From positions 1 through 7,531 of the forward strand of contig SKPY01000426.1 in assembly GCA_007119305.1 (NCBI GenBank): 7,531 bases of DNA, written 5' to 3'. Shown in pieces: positions 1 to 5,510 of the stretch. Numbering within the stretch: position 1 is the first letter of the stretch; the number at the start of each line of letters is the position of its first letter. The notes beneath the pieces are model-generated. The model saw only the letters and a program-made list of their open reading frames with translations. It was not told the DNA's origin and searched no databases. A program made the translations under genes and the position numbers. This DNA comes from Nitriliruptorales bacterium (lineage in GTDB: Bacteria; Actinomycetota; Nitriliruptoria; Euzebyales; Egibacteraceae).

Positions 1-3000
1 CGGCCGCGCCGCGACGGCCCGCCGGCCAGAGCCCGCAGGGGGGCGAGCGCGTCGTTGGTGACGAGGCCCGCCCACACGAGATCCCACAGGGCCTCCACGG
101 CCTCGGCCTGCGGGCCGCCCCCCGCCGCCTCGTACAGCTGGGGCCAGAACGCCGGCCCCCCCTCGAGCCGCGCCTGCAGCGCGGCGTGTCGCTCGCTCCA
201 CCACGCCTCGTCCGTCATGTCGCCGGGCGCGGGGGCGAGCAGCGGCGTCTGCTCGCGCAGATAGAGCCCGATGCGCCCGTCCTGTGCCCCCCGCGCGCCC
301 CGGCCCACCCAGACGACCTCCCCGGCGGCGCAGAGCTCGTCGAGCCACGCGGGGCTGTAGCGGGCGACCCGCGGGCCGAGCACGTCGCGGTCGAGCGCGC
401 TCGCCATGAGGGGGGCGCCCTGGAGCTGCTCGACGACCTCGAGCACGCGATCCACGCCGGTCGCGGACGAGCCGACGCCCTGCCAGCCGGGCAAGAAGCG
501 GACCAGCGCGTCGGCCGAGACCGGCTCGACCTCGCGGCGCAGTGCGGCCAGCGAGCGGCGGCGCAGGCGGCGCAGCACCTCGGTGTCGCACCACTCCCGC
601 GCGGTGCCCCCCGGCCGGAACGCGCCCGCGACGACGCGCTTGTCGCGTTCGAGCGCGGCGAGCGCGAGGTGGACCGCGTCGGGCGGGAGCCCCAGGCGAC
701 CGGCGACCTCGTCGACCCTGAACGGCCCGTGCGTGCGCGCGAAGCGGGCGACGAGGTCCACGAGCGGCCGGTCCACGGGCTCCAGGAAGGACTGCGGCAG
801 CCCCGGCGGGGGCGGTATCCCGAGCGCGTCGCGGTAGCGGGCGGCGTCCTCGGCTGCCCCCCAGCGCTCCTCCCCAGCCGTGCGCACCCGGATGACGCGG
901 CGCTGCTGCTCGAGGTCGGCGAGCCATCCGGCCGCGTCTCCCGTGCTGCGGGCCGCGACCTCGTCGGCGCGCAGGTCACCGAGCTCGCGCAGCAGGTCGT
1001 GGACCGCGTCGGGGTGGCGGGCCCGGCGCTCCGGGACCAGGCGCTGGAGCTCGAGCTCGAGGTCGGCGAGGGCGTCCGCGTCGATCAGCTCGCGCAGCTC
1101 GTCGCTGCCCACGAGCTCGGCGAGCAGCTCGCGGTCGAGTGCGAGGGCCGCGGCGCGGCGCTCCGCGAGGGGGGCGTCGCCCTCGTACATGTAGCCGGCG
1201 ACGTAGTCGAACAGCAGCGAGGAGGCGAACGGGCTCGCCTGGGGTGTCTCCACCTGCACGACCCGGACCTGGCGGGACTCGATGCGTTGGAGCAGGTCGA
1301 CGAGGGCAGGCACGTCGAACACGTCGCGCAGCACCTCGCGGTAGGTCTCGAGGATGATCGGGAAGCTGCCGTAGCGGCGCGCCACGCCGAGCAGGTCGGC
1401 CGCGCGCTGACGCTGTTGCCACAGGGGGGTGCGCGCCATGCCCCCGGGCCCGCTGCCGCCCACGCGCCGCGGCAGCAGCAGCGCTCGTGCCGCCGCCTCC
1501 CGGAAGCGCGAGGCGAACAGCGCCGAGCCGCCCAGCTCCGCGACGACGAGGTCCTCCGCCTCCGCGGGGTCGACGAGCACCGATTCGGCGGGCGGGGCCG
1601 CGTCGGCCTCGGGGACGCGCAGCACGATCCCGTCGTCGGCGTAGGCCACCTGCACGTCGAGGCCGAGCCGCTCACGTGCCCGTGCCTCGATCGCCAGCGC
1701 CCAGGGCGCGTGCACGCGCCCGCCGAACGGCGAATGCACGACGACGCGCCAGTCGCCGATCTCGTCGCGGAAGCGCTCCACGACGATGGTGCGGTCGTCG
1801 GGCAGCGCGCCGGCGGCCTCACGCTGCTCGGCGAGGTAGGCGACGAGGTTGCGCGCCGCCAGCGTGTCGAGGTCGTAGCGCTGCTCGAGGCGGGCCGTGG
1901 CTGCCGCGGGGTCGTCGCACGCGCCCAGGCCGCCGAGCTCCCGCAGGAACGCGCCCACCGCCCGACCGACCTCGATGGGGCGGCCGAGGGCGTCGCCGTG
2001 CCAGAAGGGCAGCTTGCCGGGCTCGCCGGGGGCGGGTTCGACGAGCACCTGGTCGCGGGTGATGTCCACGACCCGCCACGTCGTCGAGCCGAGCACGATC
2101 GCCTCACCCGGGCGGGTCTCGTAGACCATCTCCTCGTCTAGCTCGCCGACCCTGCGCGGCCCGCTGCGCCCCGCCCCGCCGCCGTCGGCGAGGAACACCC
2201 CGTACAGGCCGCGGTCGGGGATCGTCCCGCCGCTCGTGACGGCGAGGCGCTGGGCGCCGCGCCGCCCGGTGACCACGTCATCGACGCGGTCCCAGTTCAG
2301 GCGGGGGCGCAGCTCGGCGAACTCGTCGCTCGGGTACCGGCCCGACAGCATGTCGAGCACCCCGTCGAGCTGCGCGCGCGACAGCTCCGCGAAGCTCGCC
2401 GCACCGCGCACGCAGCCGTGCAGCTCGTCCACGCCCCAGGTGTCCAGCGCCGTCATGGCCACGACCTGCTGGGCGAGCACGTCCAGCGGGTTGCGCGGGT
2501 AGCGGGTCGCCTCGATCGCACCCTCGTGCATGCGGCGGACCACGACCGCGCACTCGACGAGGTCGCCGCGGAACTTCGGGAACACCTTGCCGACGCTCGG
2601 CGCACCGACCTGATGGCCGGCACGGCCGATGCGCTGGAGCCCGCTCGCGACCGAGCCCGGCGATTCCACCTGCACGACGAGGTCGACGGTGCCCATGTCG
2701 ATGCCGAGCTCGAGGCTCGACGTGGCCACGACGCACGCCAGGCGACCGTCCTTGAGCGCCTCCTCGATGGCGATCCGTTCCTCGCGGGCGACGCTGCCGT
2801 GGTGAGCGCGCGCGAGCGGCGCGACCGCCACGGGCAGACCGTCGTCGGTCGCCTGCCGCGCCTGCTCCCCCTCGGCGTGCAGGTCGTTCAGGTGGGTGCA
2901 CAGCCGCTCCGCGAGGCGGCGGGAGTTGACGAAGACGATCGTCGAGCGGTGGGCCTGTACCAGGTCCAGGATGCGCGGGTGCACCGCCGGCCAGATCGAC

Positions 3001-3899
3001 CGGCGCGGTTGCGGCGCCGTGGCTGCCGCAGGACCGCCGCCGGTGGCGAGGACGCCGGCCTGCCCGAGGCCACCATCCTGCGCGGGTGCCGGCTCGACCA
3101 GGTCGCCGAGGCGGCCCATGTCCTCGACCGGCACCACGATCTCGATCTCGAGGGTCTTCGACGCCGCCGGCTCGACGACGGTCACCGGCCGCGCGACCCA
3201 CTCCCCCGCCTCGTCGACAGCGCCGCCGCCGAGGAAGCGGGCCACCTCCTCGAGCGGCCGCTGCGTGGCCGACAGGCCGATGCGCTGCAGGCTCCGGTCG
3301 GGACCCGCCGCGGCGCCGTGGCCGAGGAGGTGCTCGAGGCGCTCGAGGGAGAGCGCGAGGTGCGCCCCGCGCTTCGTGCCCGCGACCGCGTGCACCTCGT
3401 CGACGATGACGGTCTGGACCGTCTCCAGCGTCGTTCGGGCCTTGGACGTGAGGAGCAGGAACAGCGATTCCGGTGTGGTGATGAGGATGTCGGGTGGCTG
3501 CCGGGCCATCCGGCGGCGCTCCTCGGCGGGGGTGTCGCCCGAGCGCAGCCCCACGCTGACGTCGTGCACCGGCGTGCCGGCGCGCTCGGCGGCCCGCGTG
3601 ATGCCGACGAGTGGCGCCCGCAGGTTGCGGTCGATGTCGTAGGCGAGCGCCTTGAGCGGCGACACGTAGAGCACCCGTGTGCCGGCCGGCGCTGGCGGCT
3701 CGCCCACGAGGAGGCGATCGAGAGCGGCGAGGAACGCGGCGAGGGTCTTGCCCGAGCCGGTGGGGGCGGACACGAGCACGTTGCCGCCCCCGGCCGTGGC
3801 GCTCCACGCCGCCACCTGCGCAGGGGTAGGCGCGGCGAACGCCTCGGCGAACCAGGTGCGGGTGGGCGCGGAGAACGCCGCGAGCGGACCGTCGTTCAC
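1..3899 (-). CDS. lhr: Lhr-family ATP-dependent DNA helicase, C-terminus outside the window (partial)
   Basis: Large superfamily 2 DExH helicase of the Lhr type. In mycobacteria this is a DNA-dependent ATPase that moves 3' to 5' on single-stranded DNA and unwinds duplexes, linked to DNA repair. Seen in the translation: Walker A APTGSGKT at residues 45-52, motif Ia VLYVSPLKAL 76-85, TTPESL 141-146, DEVH 167-170, SAT 210-212, IVFVNSRRLAERL 321-333, ATSSLELGIDMG 392-403 and QRIGRAGH 422-429. The Lhr hallmark PLWQQRQRA is at 825-833, and winged-helix-like C-terminal sequence follows. A Gly/Ala/Pro-rich linker (about 270-299) separates the two RecA-like lobes. The frame is open for 1299 codons without a frameshift. 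Family members are about 1500 residues, so roughly 200 are probably missing at the left edge. The GTG start at 3899 is the only upstream choice, because an in-frame TAG lies at 3911-3909. No Shine-Dalgarno is suitably spaced. The family call is very secure; a repair role is by homology. Confidence 0.96.
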   Translation of the reverse strand, partial: MNDGPLAAFSAPTRTWFAEAFAAPTPAQVAAWSATAGGGNVLVSAPTGSGKTLAAFLAALDRLLVGEPPAPAGTRVLYVSPLKALAYDIDRNLRAPLVGITRAAERAGTPVHDVSVGLRSGDTPAEERRRMARQPPDILITTPESLFLLLTSKARTTLETVQTVIVDEVHAVAGTKRGAHLALSLERLEHLLGHGAAAGPDRSLQRIGLSATQRPLEEVARFLGGGAVDEAGEWVARPVTVVEPAASKTLEIEIVVPVEDMGRLGDLVEPAPAQDGGLGQAGVLATGGGPAAATAPQPRRSIWPAVHPRILDLVQAHRSTIVFVNSRRLAERLCTHLNDLHAEGEQARQATDDGLPVAVAPLARAHHGSVAREERIAIEEALKDGRLACVVATSSLELGIDMGTVDLVVQVESPGSVASGLQRIGRAGHQVGAPSVGKVFPKFRGDLVECAVVVRRMHEGAIEATRYPRNPLDVLAQQVVAMTALDTWGVDELHGCVRGAASFAELSRAQLDGVLDMLSGRYPSDEFAELRPRLNWDRVDDVVTGRRGAQRLAVTSGGTIPDRGLYGVFLADGGGAGRSGPRRVGELDEEMVYETRPGEAIVLGSTTWRVVDITRDQVLVEPAPGEPGKLPFWHGDALGRPIEVGRAVGAFLRELGGLGACDDPAAATARLEQRYDLDTLAARNLVAYLAEQREAAGALPDDRTIVVERFRDEIGDWRVVVHSPFGGRVHAPWALAIEARARERLGLDVQVAYADDGIVLRVPEADAAPPAESVLVDPAEAEDLVVAELGGSALFASRFREAAARALLLPRRVGGSGPGGMARTPLWQQRQRAADLLGVARRYGSFPIILETYREVLRDVFDVPALVDLLQRIESRQVRVVQVETPQASPFASSLLFDYVAGYMYEGDAPLAERRAAALALDRELLAELVGSDELRELIDADALADLELELQRLVPERRARHPDAVHDLLRELGDLRADEVAARSTGDAAGWLADLEQQRRVIRVRTAGEERWGAAEDAARYRDALGIPPPPGLPQSFLEPVDRPLVDLVARFARTHGPFRVDEVAGRLGLPPDAVHLALAALERDKRVVAGAFRPGGTAREWCDTEVLRRLRRRSLAALRREVEPVSADALVRFLPGWQGVGSSATGVDRVLEVVEQLQGAPLMASALDRDVLGPRVARYSPAWLDELCAAGEVVWVGRGARGAQDGRIGLYLREQTPLLAPAPGDMTDEAWWSERHAALQARLEGGPAFWPQLYEAAGGGPQAEAVEALWDLVWAGLVTNDALAPLRALAGGPSRRG

Positions 3900-3905
3900 G
3901 CCCCC

Positions 3906-3928
3906 ACTCTACGGACGCGCTGCGACAG
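3906..3928 (-). promoter_or_regulatory. Putative RecA-NDp/PafBC-type DNA-damage promoter of lhr, leaderless
   Basis: On the minus strand the element reads CTGTCGCAG (3928-3920), then exactly eight bases, then TAGAGT (3911-3906). The published RecA-independent damage promoter of mycobacteria is TTGTCRGTG-N8-TANNNT, as I recall it. This site keeps the TGTCR core, the last G, the eight-base spacing and the TANNNT -10, but misses three of the nine upstream positions. The -10 ends six bases before the GTG start at 3899, so transcription would start at or next to the initiation codon and give a leaderless mRNA. This fits the lack of a usable ribosome binding site. The assignment rests on pattern match and position only. 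Confidence 0.5.
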
Positions 3929-3946
3929 GCCTGTGCCCGGGCCGGG

Positions 3947-4150
3947 TCACTCGTCCTGCGCCAGGGTGTGCTCGCCGCCGACGGCGAGCCCGATGTCGAG
4001 CAGCTGGGTGGAGACGTCGGCGAGGTGGCGCGCCGCCTCGTGCGCCTCGGCCTGCTCGGCCTCCCGCGCAAGCACGAGCATGCGGTCGGCAAGGCCCTGG
4101 AGCTGCTCCGCCGCGAGCCCTCGGTAGTATACGTCCAGGTTGATCGCCAT
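3947..4150 (-). CDS. Small helical protein of unknown function, 67 aa
   Basis: I do not recognise this protein. It starts at ATG 4150 and ends with TGA at 3949-3947. About 63 of 67 codons end in G or C, the pattern of true genes in this genome, so I take it as coding. The sequence is rich in Ala, Leu, Glu and Gln, with few Gly and no Pro or Cys. It looks like two amphipathic helices (roughly residues 12-36 and 37-55) after a short MAINLDVYYRGL start. There is no signal peptide or membrane segment, so it is probably cytosolic and perhaps forms a helical bundle or dimer. GGGAAG lies about 10 bases upstream of the ATG and could be a ribosome binding site. It is co-directional with lhr and 47 bases upstream of it, but lhr seems to have its own promoter in the gap. 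An overlapping plus-strand ORF is judged a shadow. Confidence 0.7.
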   Translation of the reverse strand: MAINLDVYYRGLAAEQLQGLADRMLVLAREAEQAEAHEAARHLADVSTQLLDIGLAVGGEHTLAQDE

Positions 4151-4275
4151 GAGCTCGTGTCTTCCCTGAGCCCCGGCCGCTCAACCCCGCCCCACCGGGC
4201 AGCGGCGGGCGGACCTGCGCGAGGGCCGCTAGGGTTGCCCGCAACAGCCCCTATCTGTGGTGGAGAAGCGTAGGC
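4151..4275. promoter_or_regulatory. Divergent intergenic region between the small ORF and the anti-sigma/sigma operon
   Basis: This 125-base gap must carry the promoter for the rightward anti-sigma/sigma operon and probably one for the leftward small gene. A TANNNT-like hexamer TAGGGT (4230-4235) lies about 40 bases before the operon start, but I see no good -35 at the usual distance. A perfect short inverted repeat GTTGC-CC-GCAAC lies at 4234-4245 and could be an operator. No good match to the mycobacterial SigF promoter (GGTTT, about 15-17 bases, GGGTAT) is visible, so self-activation of the operon is not supported by sequence. No leftward promoter could be picked with confidence. Confidence 0.4.
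4262..4267 (+). promoter_or_regulatory. Ribosome binding site of the anti-sigma gene
   Basis: GGAGAA at 4262-4267, with GGAG as the core, lies a few bases upstream of GTG 4276. This spacing is acceptable, if slightly long, for a Shine-Dalgarno. It supports the GTG at 4276 as the start, since no ATG is available in this frame nearby. Confidence 0.55.
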
Positions 4276-4668
4276 GTGAACGAGCCAGTGGTCCTCACGA
4301 TCCCCTCCTCACCCGAGCACCTGTCCCTGCTCCGCGCGCTGGTCGGCTACTACGCCGGCCGGGAGCAGTTCACGATCGACCAGATCGACGATCTGCGCAT
4401 GGCGGTCGACGAGTCCGGTGTGCAGCTGCTGCGGCGGATCGCCGGCGAGACCGTGCGGTTGGAGCTCGCGCGCACCAGCGCAGGCATCACCGTGCGGGTG
4501 AGCGCGACCGTCGCGGACGACGCGCCGGTGATCGACGAGGAGTCGTTCTCCTGGACGATCCTGCAGGCCCTCGCCGACGACCTGTCGGTCACGGTGGACG
4601 GCGACGAGGCCAGCGTCGTGCTCACGAAGAACCGCCTCGAAGGCCTCGCCGGGCCCGGGGGGGCGTGA
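4276..4668 (+). CDS. usfX: Anti-sigma factor of the UsfX/RsbW family (GHKL ATPase fold)
   Basis: A 130-residue cytosolic protein that should bind and hold inactive the sigma factor encoded directly downstream, until an anti-anti-sigma factor displaces it. The sequence shows HLSLLRALVG (15-24), the N-box region DDLRMAVDESGVQLL (38-52) and the late block ESFSWTILQALADDL (89-103). From memory, Mycobacterium tuberculosis UsfX has very similar blocks (ADLRLAVDEV and SFSWHVLTALADDV), which is why I prefer UsfX over generic RsbW. The N-box keeps Glu46, but the residue four positions on, Asn in Bacillus SpoIIAB/RsbW, is Gln50. The usual glycine-rich ATP-lid motifs (DxGxG, GxGL) are not visible, so kinase activity may be weak or absent. 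The TGA at 4666-4668 shares its A with the ATG of the sigma gene, so the two are co-transcribed and translationally coupled. GTG start with a ribosome binding site at 4262. Confidence 0.88.
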   Translation: MNEPVVLTIPSSPEHLSLLRALVGYYAGREQFTIDQIDDLRMAVDESGVQLLRRIAGETVRLELARTSAGITVRVSATVADDAPVIDEESFSWTILQALADDLSVTVDGDEASVVLTKNRLEGLAGPGGA

Positions 4669-5438
4669 TGAGCACCGCGTACACGCGCGAGGACACCAAG
4701 CGCCTGTTCGTCGAGCTGCGCAACACCGACGACGAGGCGCGGGCAGCGCAGGTGCGTGAAGCGCTCGCACAGCTGCACCTGCCGCTGGTCGAGTACCTGG
4801 CCAAGCGCTTCAAGGACCGCGGGGAACCGCTCGACGACCTCGTCCAGGTCGGCTCCGTGGGCCTGCTGAAGGCGATCGACCGGTTCGACCTCGAGCGCGG
4901 GGTGGAGTTCTCGACCTACGCGACCCCCACGATCGTCGGCGAGCTCAAGCGCTACTTCCGGGACAAGGGGTGGGCTGTCCGTGTCCCGCGCCGCCTCCAG
5001 GAGCTCAGCCTGCGCATGAACAAGATCATCGCGCAGCTCACCCAGGTCAACGGGCGGGCGCCGACCATCCAGGAGATCGCCCAGGCGGCCGGCGTGAGCG
5101 AGGACGAGGTCCTCGAGGCGCTGGAGTCCGGCCAGGCCTACTCCACGACGTCCCTGGACGCCCCGACCGGGGAGGAAGACGACGCCGCCGTGCGGCTCGA
5201 GCGCATCGGCGAGGACGACGTCGCGATCGAGAACCTCGAGTACTTCGCGTCGCTCGCTCCCCTGATCGAGCAGCTGCCGGAGCGCGAGCGCACGATCCTC
5301 TACCTGCGGTTCTTCAAGGGCATGACGCAGTCCAAGATCGCCGAGGAGGTGGGCATCAGCCAGATGCACGTCTCCCGGCTGCTCACGCGCATCCTGCAGT
5401 TCCTGCGCGAGGGCATGGAGGGCGACGCCGACTACTGA
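4668..5438 (+). CDS. sigF: RNA polymerase sigma factor, SigB/SigF/SigG family
   Basis: A 256-residue group 3 sigma factor that directs RNA polymerase to stress or development promoters. Region 2 spans about residues 32-112 and includes LDDLVQVGSVGLLKAIDRFD (55-74, core binding) and FSTYATPTIVGELKRYFRDK (81-100, -10 recognition and melting), followed by GWAVRVPRRLQEL. Region 3 lies at about 113-160. Region 4 is at about 196-248, with LPERERTILYLRFF and the helix-turn-helix MTQSKIAEEVGISQMHVSRL (219-238) for the -35. An acidic linker (GEEDD, 168-172) joins regions 3 and 4. The length is typical of the family, and region 1.1 is absent as expected. The frame is also open upstream, but that part overlaps the anti-sigma gene in another frame. 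The start is ATG 4668, or GTG 4665 immediately before it in frame; the G-rich run at 4651-4663 may serve as ribosome binding site. Gene order anti-sigma then sigma matches mycobacterial usfX-sigF. Distinguishing SigF from SigB or SigG needs a tree. Confidence 0.93.
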   Translation: MSTAYTREDTKRLFVELRNTDDEARAAQVREALAQLHLPLVEYLAKRFKDRGEPLDDLVQVGSVGLLKAIDRFDLERGVEFSTYATPTIVGELKRYFRDKGWAVRVPRRLQELSLRMNKIIAQLTQVNGRAPTIQEIAQAAGVSEDEVLEALESGQAYSTTSLDAPTGEEDDAAVRLERIGEDDVAIENLEYFASLAPLIEQLPERERTILYLRFFKGMTQSKIAEEVGISQMHVSRLLTRILQFLREGMEGDADY

Positions 5439-5510
5439 GCGGCCCGGGCAGCAGCGGGCGGCGGCAAAGCGCAGGTTCACTCGCGCGCCCTGCGTGACGA
5501 TATTCCTCGC
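5439..5510. other. Intergenic gap between sigF and the penicillin-binding protein gene
   Basis: This 72-base gap has a weak possible hairpin, GCCCG (5442-5446) pairing with CGGGC (5455-5459) around an eight-base loop. No T-run follows, so a rho-independent terminator for the sigma operon is not supported. The right half holds the promoter-like element described separately. No small gene is seen. Confidence 0.5.
5476..5504 (+). promoter_or_regulatory. Putative leaderless promoter of the penicillin-binding protein gene
   Basis: TTCACT (5476-5481, four of six to TTGACA) is followed by 17 bases and then GATATT (5499-5504, four of six to TATAAT). GATATT is the only AT-rich patch in the gap. The -10 ends six bases before GTG 5511, and no purine-rich Shine-Dalgarno precedes that GTG, so a leaderless transcript is likely. 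An overlapping alternative, GGTTCA (5474-5479) with CGATAT (5498-5503), resembles a SigF-type promoter but with an 18-base spacer, slightly too long. Confidence 0.4.

Noticed and set aside
186..2141. A 651-codon open frame on the plus strand
   Set aside because: It lies antisense to the lhr frame, which carries recognisable motifs throughout. Its translation is a low-complexity mix of Arg, Ala, Gly, Glu and Asp with no family features; long antisense frames are expected opposite GC-ending codons.
3925..3934. Palindrome ACAGGCCTGT just upstream of lhr as a LexA operator
   Set aside because: The actinobacterial SOS box is GAAC-N4-GTTC and the gamma-proteobacterial one is CTGT-N8-ACAG; this 10-base palindrome fits neither. 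It overlaps the RecA-NDp-like element and is probably incidental.
2278..4092. A 604-codon open frame on the minus strand
   Set aside because: It is out of frame with the true Lhr frame, which runs from 3899 to the edge with all helicase motifs. This translation is Arg/Gly-rich with none of them.
2418..4127. A 569-codon open frame on the plus strand
   Set aside because: Also antisense to lhr, covering its helicase motifs. It has no recognisable domain and crosses the lhr promoter region and the small minus-strand gene.
3968..4273. A 101-codon plus-strand frame opposite the small minus-strand gene
   Set aside because: Its C-terminal half is low-complexity, it fills the divergent regulatory region, and the minus-strand alternative has the better codon pattern and a clean start.
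4257..4664. An N-terminal extension of the sigma factor frame back to 4257
   Set aside because: The extension overlaps the anti-sigma gene in another frame and is Arg-rich nonsense. The sigma family length fits a start at 4668 (or 4665).
5442..5459. Possible terminator hairpin after sigF
   Set aside because: Only a five-base stem with an eight-base loop and no following T-run; such stems are common by chance in DNA this GC-rich.
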